From Akkermansiaceae bacterium (GTDB taxonomy: Bacteria > Verrucomicrobiota > Verrucomicrobiia > Verrucomicrobiales > DEV007), in contig JACKQE010000016.1 of NCBI GenBank assembly GCA_024233005.1, positions 1-64,000 on the forward strand: a DNA stretch of 64,000 nt. Direction: 5' to 3'. Positions 1 through 9,706 of this stretch are shown here, one piece after another. Position numbers and translations under genes: made by a program. The number at the start of each line of letters is the position of its first letter. The first letter of the stretch is position 1. The notes under the pieces are model-generated. The model made no database searches, was not told the DNA's origin, and saw nothing but the letters and a program-made list of their open reading frames with translations.

Positions 1-4
1 CGTT

Positions 5-647
5 TCATCGACCTAAGCCATGTTTCGTGCCCAAGTCATAGGCGGGGACGGTGCAGGGCACCAGCGTGCCGACTTTCTTGTCGTCGCCCATTGAGTTTGC
101 CGCGGGCGATGGCGGCAGCTTGGGCAAAGACGAAGGATTGTTGCAGGTCGATGAGCTTCCCATCGACATGTGCCACGAAAAGGGCGATGGCCTCGGCATG
201 CTTCTTGTCGTCGGTGAGAGTCTGCGCGGTAGCCACCGAGGTGAGGAAATCGACGAACTCGGGATCGTGGTCGAACTCGTGGTGTTACCCCTCGAAGAGG
301 CGCGCGATTTTCAATGGCTCGTGCAAGGTCGGCGCGCTGGAGGGAAAGAAGACGGATAACTCGACGCCGGGGTTCCGCAACCGCTGGCGGCAAAAGTTGA
401 TGTGACAGGGCAGGCCCGGAATGGGTTTGCGGCCGATGGCCTGGTGAAGTGGATCTTTGTCCTCGCGCAAAATGGAAATGCGCATTTCGACGATCCAGTG
501 ATCCCCGTCCGCACTGGGCGTCACCTCGACCTGGGAAGCCCACGCGACCCACGATTTCATCCACACGATCATGATCACGAGGGACGCGTCTGTCGGTGCT
601 TTACCTATGGTGGCCGGAAATGCCAGCCCTGCGCTACAGTTTCATAG
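5..647 (-). pseudogene. Decayed gene for a secreted CBM9-like carbohydrate-binding protein
   Basis: On the minus strand the open frame from about 640 to 285 encodes a stretch resembling the CBM9-like domain of PVC proteins, with landmarks DHWIVEMRIS, HINFCRQRL and a C-terminal LHEP motif. A TAA at 285-287 interrupts it. The same frame continues as plausible protein (EFVDFLTSVATAQTL, then DLQQSFVFAQAAAIARGKL) and shifts near position 90 into another frame that ends with VGTLVPCTVPAYDLGTKHG. Upstream, an ATG at 645-647 is out of frame with the body, which suggests a third lesion. The family assignment is from memory of motifs. Several lesions in one gene argue for true decay rather than one sequencing error. 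No neighbour suggests a pathway. Confidence 0.45.
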
Positions 648-899
648 ATCCCGGTTTTTTTGGTTGAAGCAAGGGATGCCCTTCCAAAGACGGCGCAAAA
701 GCTTGAGTCAAGTGAGCCTATCCCCCCTAAGATCGGTTCGCCGGATCACTCAATGAAACCGGTCCAGGATAGGAGAGAAGATTCGAGCCAAGGTCGCGCC
801 CGGTCGACGCATGGCAATAACCCGAAATTCCCGATTTTGACCTCTTCACGAAAGGGGCTGGAAGGCAAGAGGTGTCACGACCGTCACCGAGCTTCCTCT

Positions 900-3323
900 T
901 CACTCCTGAGTCGTGGGTTTAAACTCCAGCGGGTCTGCTTTGTCTGTCAAAAAGGGACGGGCGTGCACTCCGAAACTCCCAAACTCCAGGATGACGGCCC
1001 CGGTCTCTTGTTGGTCAAACAACCTGAGGCGCGCCAAGTTCACCTGCTTCCGCCAGTTTTCGGAAATGCGTTCCCGGGGCGGGAAATCGTGATTCGTGGC
1101 CACAATGAGAGTCGGAGACACTGCGGCAAGGAACTCGGGAAGTCCGGAATAATCGTCCCGATTCCACCCCTTGATCAGCACGTCCGATCGAAGATCCTCG
1201 AACCGGTTTGCCGCCAAAAGGGTTTTCTCAGTGATAAATCCGGCATCTGCGGTCAAAAGCACCCTGGAGGATTCGGAGCATATACGAAGGACCAATCCAT
1301 TGTCATCTCCACTCCTGACCGTTTTCTCCATGTGGGTGGCTGGGTAAAGACACTGGATGACACATCCGTGCGACAGTTTCACGCAGTCCCCGGCGACCAG
1401 GGTAGAAATTCGGGACTGTTCGGTCTGGGCGACTTTTTGCAATCGATCCCTGACCTCTCCTCCCCTGCCCTCTTCCGGCTCTGTAAGGATCACTTTGGGA
1501 TGGAACATTTGGCAGACGGTGGGAGCCGCCCCGTCGTGCAGCTGATCCCGGTGGGTCAGAATGAGTCCCTCCAAGCGGTTCACTCCCTCAACCCGCAAAA
1601 CCGGCGCCACGTGAGAAGCAAACGCCTCAGAGCTTCCAGTGTCAATGAGCCAGAAACTTTCGGCTCCCGCATCATGGTTCACTCGCATCAGGATCGAGGC
1701 TCCCCCATCGTTGGTGTCAATGACCACCATACGGCAGGTCGCAAGGCTGGCCCTTTCTGTTTCAAAGGAGACGGTAAAATTGGCTCCAGGCAGGGAGGAA
1801 AAAGTGCCGGTGGAGGCAATGGCGATTTTTGCCAGCAACCAATTGAGGTTGTTGCAGGAGAGACCGACGAAAGCGATGCCAGCGAGTTGGGATGCCAGAC
1901 TCAAAGCCGCCAGAGTGAGGATCGCCGAAGCCAGAGGAACCAAAGCCCAGTTGGCGACCAAGCCCACAGGAGTGACACTTTGAAAATGCCAGACCATGAG
2001 CGGCAACGATCCCAGCCAAGCGGCCCATGAGACCCCGATCATACCGGCCATCCAAAGACCGCACGACTCCGTCCACCGCCTCCAGCGCGGCAGGAGGGAC
2101 TCTGGAACAAAGGGATCGTGACGGACCAAGGTGGACCAGAATTGGGTAATGGGCTTGGCCCAAAGGGCGATGGCGAGGACCACCGCGAAAGACAGCTGGA
2201 ATCCCGGGGAAAACAATTGCCGGGTATCCCACGCCAAAAGCACCAGCGCCGCCAGCCCGAGGCTATTGAGCAGGCGGGGACTTCTTTCTCCCAGCGGCCC
2301 CGCCAGAACCACACTCGCCATCACAGCGGCTCTGATCGCAGAAGGGGCCAATCCGGTGATGAGGACGTAGAAAAAGAGCATGGGGATGACCACGCCATCG
2401 GCCAATCTCCCGGGGGCACCGAGGAGCCTCAGGAGGTGACGAAAAACCGCCGCAAAAATCATGACATGCAGTCCGGAGACGGCAAACACGTGCATGGTAC
2501 CGCTGAGGCGGAAGCCTTCCGCAATGGCATCCGGTGTTTCCTCCCGGTATCCCAAAGCCATGGCCTTGATGACGGATCCCACGGCAGGCGTGTCCTCCAA
2601 ATCCCGCGTGATCATTCCGGCGAATGACTCACGGTAATGGTGGGCCAAAGCAATCCATGAAAATTCCGCGCTTTTTTCCACGAGGAGCACCTGACTCCCC
2701 TCGCCCGCCACGAGCCTGCCCACTGAGCCGTGAGATTGGGCATGGTATGTGGCGGGAGAAAACTCGCCGGGATTCCGCGCCCTGGCCAAGGGCTCGAGCA
2801 GAACATTGGCGATGATCCTGTCACCGGCCTCCAACCCGGTCGGCGCGCGAAAAATCACCATCGGAAGACAATGACGGCACCCGTAAGTCTGACCGTTGCA
2901 TCCAAAACTCTCCAATCGAAGGAGAACCCGGACGCCCCCGTCTCCTGCCCCCTGCGGCTCAGGAGATGTCAGAACGATTCCCGAGACTCTCCCCTGCAAT
3001 GTCTGTCCCGAGGTCAGAAGCTCCCGCGCAGGAAACCAGTGACTTTCCTGCTCCGCAAACGTGTGAGCCAGTCCATAGGCGATCATGGCCAACCACAGCA
3101 AAGCGGCACCACCAAGTTTTCGATGCCCCAGCAGCACTACGCCGGGAATTCCCAGCAGGAACCAAGATGCTGCCGTCAGGGAAGATCCTCCCCAGGCGGC
3201 CCAACAGATTCCCGCCATGGCACTCAAGGCCACAGGCAGCAAAGGCTCCCGAAAACAAACCGAGCGAAGCCATCCCAACGAGATGGCCGGTAGAATCCGT
3301 AGAAATGAAGGCGGGGAAGGCAT
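900..3323 (-). CDS. comEC: ComEC/Rec2-family DNA uptake channel protein
   Basis: A large polytopic inner-membrane protein of about 807 residues, predicted to carry single-stranded DNA across the inner membrane during natural transformation. The N-terminal half has several hydrophobic helices and a soluble OB-like region. The middle holds the competence-domain signature (SGTMHVFAVSGLHVMIF). The C-terminal third is a metallo-beta-lactamase-like domain with LILTHRDQLHDGA near residue 585, which keeps the HxDxxH pattern, and a later LLTADAGF segment. I chose the ATG at 3323; an in-frame TTG two codons upstream is possible. There is no strong ribosome site. The gene is convergent with the decayed CBM9-like gene and divergent from the secreted hypothetical. 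Length and domain order match full-length ComEC. No other competence genes are in view. Confidence 0.9.
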   Translation of the reverse strand: MPSPPSFLRILPAISLGWLRSVCFREPLLPVALSAMAGICWAAWGGSSLTAASWFLLGIPGVVLLGHRKLGGAALLWLAMIAYGLAHTFAEQESHWFPARELLTSGQTLQGRVSGIVLTSPEPQGAGDGGVRVLLRLESFGCNGQTYGCRHCLPMVIFRAPTGLEAGDRIIANVLLEPLARARNPGEFSPATYHAQSHGSVGRLVAGEGSQVLLVEKSAEFSWIALAHHYRESFAGMITRDLEDTPAVGSVIKAMALGYREETPDAIAEGFRLSGTMHVFAVSGLHVMIFAAVFRHLLRLLGAPGRLADGVVIPMLFFYVLITGLAPSAIRAAVMASVVLAGPLGERSPRLLNSLGLAALVLLAWDTRQLFSPGFQLSFAVVLAIALWAKPITQFWSTLVRHDPFVPESLLPRWRRWTESCGLWMAGMIGVSWAAWLGSLPLMVWHFQSVTPVGLVANWALVPLASAILTLAALSLASQLAGIAFVGLSCNNLNWLLAKIAIASTGTFSSLPGANFTVSFETERASLATCRMVVIDTNDGGASILMRVNHDAGAESFWLIDTGSSEAFASHVAPVLRVEGVNRLEGLILTHRDQLHDGAAPTVCQMFHPKVILTEPEEGRGGEVRDRLQKVAQTEQSRISTLVAGDCVKLSHGCVIQCLYPATHMEKTVRSGDDNGLVLRICSESSRVLLTADAGFITEKTLLAANRFEDLRSDVLIKGWNRDDYSGLPEFLAAVSPTLIVATNHDFPPRERISENWRKQVNLARLRLFDQQETGAVILEFGSFGVHARPFLTDKADPLEFKPTTQE

Positions 3324-3488
3324 GACCAAACGGAATAGGCCCCTTTTATCCGGCCTTCGATCTCAGATCAAGAACGAAGAGAGTCCGCCGGCAACTATCG
3401 ACGGGAACAAGGAAATGGCCTGGAACACGTTGAATAGAATTGACGTGTTAAGCCTCAACCGGCAGACTACCAAGACTCGCGCCCTTCC

Positions 3489-4661
3489 ATGTTTTCCTTC
3501 TCAAACCTAATTCATCCCATCTGGAAGGGCCGGTTGCTGCCCTTCACGATCTGGCTTCTGTCCGGGACCACACTCCTTTGGGGAGGCTTCAATGACCGCA
3601 CGGAAGCGATGGCGCGGCTGCTGGGGCCGTCCCGGCTTTCAGCCAAAACGGATCCCAAAGACCTGGAAAATCTCAGGAACCGCCTGGTGCCCATACTGAT
3701 GCTTCTCGAAAAAGGCAGCAGAACCAACGGCCCCTCCCCGGAGAGTCTGCTCGAAAACGCCTATGATCTCCGCAAAGACATCGGTCCCTTTGAAAGAATG
3801 CTGACGAGCAGCGCTCTCCTGAAGAATTGGAGGGATGCCCATGCCATGGGGCTTTTCGATGAGGAATCAGGCTTCCAAGAACGCATCGCATCGGGGCGCG
3901 GCGCCGGAGAACGGTGTGTTTTCGAGTACATCGTCCTTCCTGAGGTACTCCCCGTCGCGTCGACGCATCTGGCGAACATCAGGATTGTGGATCCGGGTCG
4001 AAAAAGAGAGACCAATCGCCCCCCCACCCAGCAGGAACTCAGTTATCAGTCCCAATTGGAGAAAATCATCGCCGAGATTTCGAGCCGAGCCCACCTGGCA
4101 AAAATCACCCATCCCCCCAAACCAAAACCTAAATCCACCGTCAACAGTCTTGGGCAAAGCAAAGCGCAAGAGGAGGCGCGGTGGAAGGCAGAGGTCGCCG
4201 CCGCCGGCGAATCCTTCTATTCCAAACCGAACGTGAGAGTTGCCGCCAGAGTTTCCGCGACGCCGTCCCATCTCAGCCAGGGATGTTGGGAAATTGCTGC
4301 CACCATCACCAATTTGGCCAATCACCCGACAGAAGTGGAAATCATCCACCACATCCTCGGCACCACCGAAAAGAAACGGCAACATTATCGAATGGCCGAA
4401 GGCACCCGGAAGCTTCTCCTCCGGGCCGGTCAATCCTCAACCTTTGTGTTGAGAACCAAAGCGGAAGGGAACTACAAAGGGAAAGCGGATGATCTCGACG
4501 GGCTTTCCAAAGCGGAGCGTCAACGAAGTTCGGTGCACTGCCGGGGATTCGTCCTGCGCGCGATCCACTCCAAGGAAACCATCGGTTCAGCGGTGACGGA
4601 TCGCGGCCTGCAGGAATACGTTGAGGACGCCGGAGCCTTGGCCCGGATTCCCGCATTGTAG
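3489..4661 (+). CDS. Hypothetical secreted or membrane-anchored protein
   Basis: A protein of 390 residues with no family I recognise. Residues about 14-33 form one hydrophobic segment (LLPFTIWLLSGTTLLWGGF) that looks like a signal peptide or anchor, so the rest probably lies outside the cytoplasm. The middle is lysine and proline rich (HPPKPKPKSTV), a likely linker. The C-terminal part (CWEIAATITNLANHPTEVEI onward) has the alternating pattern of a beta-sandwich domain, ending in a segment with VHCRGFVLRAIHSKE. It is flanked by comEC on the opposite strand and by the convergent flavoprotein reductase gene. The frame is long and uninterrupted and codon use resembles the neighbours, so it is probably a real gene. 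Function unknown. Confidence 0.65.
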   Translation: MFSFSNLIHPIWKGRLLPFTIWLLSGTTLLWGGFNDRTEAMARLLGPSRLSAKTDPKDLENLRNRLVPILMLLEKGSRTNGPSPESLLENAYDLRKDIGPFERMLTSSALLKNWRDAHAMGLFDEESGFQERIASGRGAGERCVFEYIVLPEVLPVASTHLANIRIVDPGRKRETNRPPTQQELSYQSQLEKIIAEISSRAHLAKITHPPKPKPKSTVNSLGQSKAQEEARWKAEVAAAGESFYSKPNVRVAARVSATPSHLSQGCWEIAATITNLANHPTEVEIIHHILGTTEKKRQHYRMAEGTRKLLLRAGQSSTFVLRTKAEGNYKGKADDLDGLSKAERQRSSVHCRGFVLRAIHSKETIGSAVTDRGLQEYVEDAGALARIPAL

Positions 4662-4684
4662 TCAGCCTCTCCGGAGAGGCGAAA

Positions 4685-5848
4685 TCAGTAAACGTCCCGG
4701 CGGTAGCGTTTGTCTTTTTTCATCTGTTCCACATAGGCCGCCGCTTCTTCGACAGAGCGGCCGCCATGCTCCGCTATGATCTCGTGGAGCGCTTTGTCCA
4801 CGTCGACCGCCATCCGGGAGGCATCCCCGCAGACGTAGAAAATGGCCCCGTTCTCAAGCCATTGCCAGAGTTCGGCACCTTCCTGCTTCATGCGGTGGTG
4901 CACATAGATTTTCTCCTTCTGATCCCGTGAGAAAGCCGTCGTCAGCTTGGTCAAGCTTCCGTCGGCCAGAGCCGCCTGCCATTCTTCTTGGTAAAAAAAG
5001 CAGGTGGCCTCATGAATTTCACCAAAAAACAACCAGGCAGGGCTTTTGGCTCCGGTGGCCTGACGCTCCTGCACAAAAGCCCGGAACGGAGCCACTCCGG
5101 TTCCGGGGCCACACATGATGACCGGGGATGGATCGTCCAGCGGCGGCAATCGGAATGCTTTTCCAGGGGTCACAAAACAGGGAATTCGGGTATTGGAATC
5201 AATCCGGTCCGCCAGAAAGGTCGAACAGACGCCCTTGCGTTGACGTCCATGACTTTGATAGCGCACCGCGGCGACCGTGAGGTGACATTGGTTGGGCTTA
5301 GCCGCGAGACTGGAGGCGATGGAGTAGAGCCTGACGGTAAGTTTTTTGAGGATATCGACGAACTCCTGAGGTTCCCATTTGGCATTGGGATGTTCCAGGA
5401 CAAGATCAATGATTTCACGCCCCCAGAGATACTGGTTCAGCTCTTCTTTCTTTTCAGGATCCAGCAAAGAGGCCAACCCGGATGCGGAATCGCCCGCTTT
5501 TTCGACCAGTTTGGCCATGAACTTCCGGTCGGGCTGGCTGATCGCAAACGAATTGATCAGAGCCTCCTTCACAGGCACTTCCAGCCCCTCGGGATCTTTC
5601 ACCAATTCCTCGCCAGAGAAACCAAGCGCTCCCAGCAAATCAGAGGCATAGTCCGGGCAGTTTGTTGGAAGGATGGCCATGGAATCGCCGGGCTCGTAAG
5701 TCAAACCGCTCCCCTGAAGGTCAATCTCAATGTGCCAGGTGTCTTTCTCCTCGCACCCCTCCGAAAGCAGACGCCGTAGGGGAACCCGGGCGATGAGTGG
5801 ATTTTTTCGGTTGAAGGCGGAAGGTGTGTGGGCGGCTGGCGTGCTCAT
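4685..5848 (-). CDS. CysJ-like NADPH flavoprotein reductase without the FMN domain
   Basis: A protein of 387 residues covering the FAD-binding and NADP-binding parts of sulfite reductase alpha subunit (CysJ) and the wider cytochrome P450 reductase family. The FAD site is RLYSIASS at about 173-180 and GVCSTFLAD at 206-214. The pyrophosphate/NADPH site is GPGTGVAPFRAF at 247-258, followed by WLFFGE, IYVHHRM and YVCGDASRMA. The C-terminus RYRRDVY closely matches the RYQRDVY end of E. coli CysJ, whose terminal aromatic residue stacks on FAD. The flavodoxin/FMN domain normally found at the N-terminus is absent, so electrons must go to a separate FMN or iron-sulfur partner. No sulfite reductase hemoprotein gene is nearby. 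The start at 5848 avoids a non-conserved 19-residue extension. Confidence 0.85.
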   Translation of the reverse strand: MSTPAAHTPSAFNRKNPLIARVPLRRLLSEGCEEKDTWHIEIDLQGSGLTYEPGDSMAILPTNCPDYASDLLGALGFSGEELVKDPEGLEVPVKEALINSFAISQPDRKFMAKLVEKAGDSASGLASLLDPEKKEELNQYLWGREIIDLVLEHPNAKWEPQEFVDILKKLTVRLYSIASSLAAKPNQCHLTVAAVRYQSHGRQRKGVCSTFLADRIDSNTRIPCFVTPGKAFRLPPLDDPSPVIMCGPGTGVAPFRAFVQERQATGAKSPAWLFFGEIHEATCFFYQEEWQAALADGSLTKLTTAFSRDQKEKIYVHHRMKQEGAELWQWLENGAIFYVCGDASRMAVDVDKALHEIIAEHGGRSVEEAAAYVEQMKKDKRYRRDVY

Positions 5849-5957
5849 GAGAAGTTTGCACCTTATCCGGTCTGTCTTCCCGTGCAAGCGGAAGCGCCGT
5901 CCCAACTGCGAACTCCGTTGCGACGGTCCGAACGGCCCGATTCCTAGAAGCGGAAAG

Positions 5958-7745
5958 TCAGGGTAGAGCGGGGGCAGGGATCGTTTTTTGAGCGTCCGCG
6001 AAGGTGGCGGGGATCGGCAGTTCTGTTCTCTGGCTCAGGATTTGACCTGTCGGATAAACAATCCAATTGCTTTTGCCCCGTGTGTAGACTTCAGGCTCGG
6101 TTTGGACGAGGAAATCCGAACGCTGCAAAGCAGGCTTGGGGCTGGTGCAGGTAACAAAATACAAGACCAGAAAACCCGTGAGGACGGCTCCCGGAACCTT
6201 CGAGGAGACTGGATGCATCCCTTGGGGAACCGCCAAGAGCTGTCCGATCCGGAACAGCCCCTGAAGGAGCAATACCAGGTACACGGGAAGCACATACAGG
6301 AGGTAAAAGAAGAAAAGCACCCGGTGGATCACATAAAAATGGACCACGGCTTGGAGCAGCGGGCTGATGAGGGCGACCACGATGAGAAGGCGCGCCCACG
6401 GTGGGTTGGCCCGCCAAAAGGACACCAATCCAACCACCATGAACACGGGTATGGAAATAGCCAGAGTCCAGTAGAGCGGCGCTTGAGGGAAAAGAGTCCC
6501 GAGCACATGGGAAATCAAAGAAGGACTGCCGGGAGTGGCTCCATCCCACTCAAACATGCGGCCGGTTGCATACTGCGTCCAATAACTGAAAAGCCAGCTG
6601 GCATCCAGTTCATTGGTCCAGGGAAAAGGCCTTTGCTGAAGCAAAAAGCACATCAATGCGGGCATTTCCACTTGCACGAAAATACCTCCAAAAGCAGCGC
6701 CGACCAAAATCAAACGCAACAGATCCCGGTCAGCGGCAGCCTTCAGCTCTGACTGGCGACGGCGCCCCAGGAGAGTGCCGAAAATGATCAAGGCAAAGGG
6801 CAGCACAAAAAAAACAGAGCCGGCATAGGCAAAGAGCATGATAAAGAAACCGAAGCCGAGCAGTCCCCAATTCCGCCAAGTTCCATGCCGAAGGGCACGG
6901 AAAGCAGCGCCAATGGACACACAGACTCCCAGAAGCATGAATCCATATCCCCTCGCCTCGATCCCATAATTGATGATTTCGGGATGCAGAGCCCCCATTG
7001 CTGCCACTCCCAACGCCAACTCAGGAATCAAGACCGCCCGGGCCATCCACCATAACGCCACGATGGTGAGCAGGCCCGCCAAAAACACCGGCAAACGGAA
7101 TGCGATTCGATTGAAGGTGTCCCGGGGAGTTCCACTGATGGCACGCCACAAATCCAAACTGGCCTTGGAGGTCACGCTGGTTAGAACTGGATTGTTCCCA
7201 TGAGGATTCCAAAAAAAGGCATCCGCCCAAGTGGCTTCGAGGAATTCCAATTGTTGGGTATTTTTGTCGAGCTGGTGGTAGCCATGGATTTGATACCTGA
7301 GAGTATCCTGCTCATCCCGAAAAACCCATCGGTTCAGTTGCGGAAGCCGGATCCAGACCGACAACAGGATCAAAGCGATCAACAAGAGTTTCTCAGCTCT
7401 TCCGGGGATGCCGGGCTTGTTGAATGCGGAGTCGATGGGCAGGTTCGCGTTTGCCCGGGGCCACCACCAACGGGAGGAAATTAGGATCAAAGAGAGGAGC
7501 ACCACATTGCCGACTCCCGCCCAAAATCCATAAATCCGGCCAAAATCGACCCCGATCATCGCATCGAGACCGATTGAGGAACGTTTCAACGTCGCCCCTT
7601 CCCAAGAGTGCTCCATCCTGACCAGAATGAGGAGTCCCAGCAAAATCGCGGCCACGCCCAGGTAGACAAACCAGCGGCGATTGGCGCCGATGGCTGCGGA
7701 GGGGCGGACGGAAGCAGGGGAAGCTGATGGAACGGGAGTCTCCAT
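5958..7745 (-). CDS. GT39/ArnT-like membrane glycosyltransferase
   Basis: An integral membrane protein of about 595 residues with many transmembrane segments. The first is at about 30-50, followed by a periplasmic loop with RDEQDT near residue 140, placed like the acidic catalytic motif of the dolichyl-phosphate-mannose mannosyltransferase/ArnT superfamily. Such enzymes transfer sugars from polyprenyl-phosphate donors to protein, lipid or glycan on the outer face of the inner membrane. Other landmarks are the cluster GIEARGYGFMLLGVCVSIGA and a hydrophobic C-terminal region ending in a soluble tail. I chose the ATG at 7745 because the 24 residues upstream in frame are not membrane-like. The gene stands alone between the CysJ-like gene (same strand, about 110 bp away) and the divergent chloride channel gene. 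Acceptor and donor are unknown. Confidence 0.75.
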   Translation of the reverse strand: METPVPSASPASVRPSAAIGANRRWFVYLGVAAILLGLLILVRMEHSWEGATLKRSSIGLDAMIGVDFGRIYGFWAGVGNVVLLSLILISSRWWWPRANANLPIDSAFNKPGIPGRAEKLLLIALILLSVWIRLPQLNRWVFRDEQDTLRYQIHGYHQLDKNTQQLEFLEATWADAFFWNPHGNNPVLTSVTSKASLDLWRAISGTPRDTFNRIAFRLPVFLAGLLTIVALWWMARAVLIPELALGVAAMGALHPEIINYGIEARGYGFMLLGVCVSIGAAFRALRHGTWRNWGLLGFGFFIMLFAYAGSVFFVLPFALIIFGTLLGRRRQSELKAAADRDLLRLILVGAAFGGIFVQVEMPALMCFLLQQRPFPWTNELDASWLFSYWTQYATGRMFEWDGATPGSPSLISHVLGTLFPQAPLYWTLAISIPVFMVVGLVSFWRANPPWARLLIVVALISPLLQAVVHFYVIHRVLFFFYLLYVLPVYLVLLLQGLFRIGQLLAVPQGMHPVSSKVPGAVLTGFLVLYFVTCTSPKPALQRSDFLVQTEPEVYTRGKSNWIVYPTGQILSQRTELPIPATFADAQKTIPAPALP

Positions 7746-7893
7746 ACGAAAAAGGCCGCAGGCATAGCGCCAACCCAAGCCGGTTGCAACTTTCAAATCA
7801 ACCCGACCACCAGCCACGATTCATGACAAAATCGCATTTTATTCCATCTTTTACTGGAGTCCTCCCTCCCGTTGTGCGTCTCTGTGCCTCCCC

Positions 7894-9702
7894 ATGCCGT
7901 TCCCAAACCCCGCCATCCGCTCTCGAATGACCATTCCAGATTGGATGAGGGCCCGATTTTCAGACGGGCAGCGCTTTCTGCTCTGGTGCCTTTTCGTCGG
8001 ACTTCTCTGCGGGCTTGCCGCTGTCGGGTTTCATTGGGGCATTCACTCCCTCTTCACCACCTTGTGGAACTTTGCCAGCAAGCTTCCCACCCCATGGTTT
8101 GCCACCGTGATGATTGTGGCTCCCTCCTTTGGGGGACTGATTGTGGGCATTTCGGTGAAAAAATATGCCCGCGAGGCGGCGGGCAGCGGGATACCCCAGA
8201 CCAAGTCCGCCTACTACAACCACGGAGGTCACATCAGTGCGGCCTCCGGGATCTGGCGGTGGCTTCTGGGGATGATCTACATCGGCTTGGGGAACAGCCT
8301 GGGCCGCGAGGGTCCCACCGTCCATTTCAGTTCGGCCATTGCCTCCCGCACCGCCCGCTGGGCTTTCCGTGACCCGGAACGGCAGAGGGCCATGATCCCC
8401 GTCGGGATGGCCGCCGGTATCGCGGCCGCCTTCAATGCCCCCCTTTCAGCGCTCACCTTTGTCTTCGAAGAACTGCTCGATAATTTCTCAATGCGGGCGC
8501 TCGGAGGCATGGTCGTGGCAGTCGTGGTGGCGGCCGCCGTTTCGCGAACCATCCTTGGAGAAGACCCCATCCTCCAGGCCCATCTGGCCACCCACTATGC
8601 CACGTCCTTGTGGATGCTGGTCTGCCTGCCGCTCGGCATTCTGGCGGGACTTCTCAGTCAGCTTTTTCTTACCGCGCTCATCGGTCTGCGGAGTCGACTG
8701 AAATCACCCGGAGGAATCCTGCCTGCCTGGTCCCACCCCGCCATTGGGGGGGCGCTCTGCGGGATGCTGGGAATGACCGCATATTGGATGACCCTTGAAT
8801 TGGGCGATCCTCAACATTCCATTTTCAGCATCGGCTACGAAAGTGTGGAAAGCGCCTTCGCGGGCAGCATGACATTCCGTGTCATCCTGATCCTTCTGGT
8901 GCTGAAACTGATCGCGGTGGTCATTACGTATGGCACGGGAGGAAGCGGCGGACTCTTCTCCCCCACCCTTTATCTTGGCGCCATGCTGGGGGCCATCGTC
9001 GGTCTGGCAACGGTTTCAGCGCAGCATCACCATCTCACCATACCGGGATTTCCCACCGATGAAAAAGTCATTGGTGGCTGCGTCCTGTTGGGGATGGGTG
9101 CCATGTTTGCCGCTACCATCCGTTGTCCGTTCACGTCATTGATCATCATCTTCGAGATGACGGGCAGTTACTCCCTGATTCTGCCACTCATGGCAGGCAA
9201 CATGCTGGCATGGAGCATCGCTCGACGCCTCCGTCCCATTTCCATTTACAATGCCCTGCTGCTGCAGGACGGGATCTCCCTGAGACATCTGCCCGCCTAC
9301 CGCGGCCCTCAAGATTACCACAACCTGCCGGTCAAAGCGATCATGACATACGATGTCGAAAGCGCCCGGGCCGGAGAAACCTGCGGAGATTTCCTCAACC
9401 GTGTCAAGGCAGCCTCCGAGCGTCCTTACCGGTGTTTTCCCGTGTGCGACGACAACAATGAACTCATCGGGTTGGCGATGCGCAACCGGATCGAAATGGC
9501 CCCGCCAGAGACCCCGATCAGTGAGTTGGCCGACGAATTTCTTGCCCTTGGTCCGGACACCTCAATCCGCGACGCCGCGCAGAAAATGCTGGCATCCGAC
9601 CGCCGTCAGGGCCTCATTGTCAGTGAATTGGCACCCAGGAAATTGCTGGGCTACCTCACCTTGAATGACATCGCAAGGCAGCAGAACGCTTCCCAAGTGT
9701 GA
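7894..9702 (+). CDS. ClC-family chloride channel or H+/Cl- exchanger with CBS domains
   Basis: A 602-residue ClC protein. The three selectivity motifs are visible: GSGIP (97-101), GREGP (137-141, with gating Glu139) and GSGGLFSP later in the membrane domain. After the last helices comes a cytoplasmic CBS pair starting near YHNLPVKAIMTYDVESA and ending at LLGYLTLNDIARQQ, a usual site of nucleotide regulation. The gating glutamate fits either an exchanger or a channel; I cannot decide which from motifs alone. A second ATG at 7927 (MTIPDWM) could be the true start. The gene ends four bases before the convergent DUF1501 stop at 9707. Its likely role is chloride or fluoride homeostasis, acid resistance or membrane potential control. 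Confidence 0.93.
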   Translation: MPFPNPAIRSRMTIPDWMRARFSDGQRFLLWCLFVGLLCGLAAVGFHWGIHSLFTTLWNFASKLPTPWFATVMIVAPSFGGLIVGISVKKYAREAAGSGIPQTKSAYYNHGGHISAASGIWRWLLGMIYIGLGNSLGREGPTVHFSSAIASRTARWAFRDPERQRAMIPVGMAAGIAAAFNAPLSALTFVFEELLDNFSMRALGGMVVAVVVAAAVSRTILGEDPILQAHLATHYATSLWMLVCLPLGILAGLLSQLFLTALIGLRSRLKSPGGILPAWSHPAIGGALCGMLGMTAYWMTLELGDPQHSIFSIGYESVESAFAGSMTFRVILILLVLKLIAVVITYGTGGSGGLFSPTLYLGAMLGAIVGLATVSAQHHHLTIPGFPTDEKVIGGCVLLGMGAMFAATIRCPFTSLIIIFEMTGSYSLILPLMAGNMLAWSIARRLRPISIYNALLLQDGISLRHLPAYRGPQDYHNLPVKAIMTYDVESARAGETCGDFLNRVKAASERPYRCFPVCDDNNELIGLAMRNRIEMAPPETPISELADEFLALGPDTSIRDAAQKMLASDRRQGLIVSELAPRKLLGYLTLNDIARQQNASQV

Positions 9703-9706
9703 GGAA

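Noticed and set aside
660..2030. Plus-strand open frame of 456 codons antisense to comEC
   Set aside because: The minus-strand frame carries the ComEC motifs; the plus frame has none.
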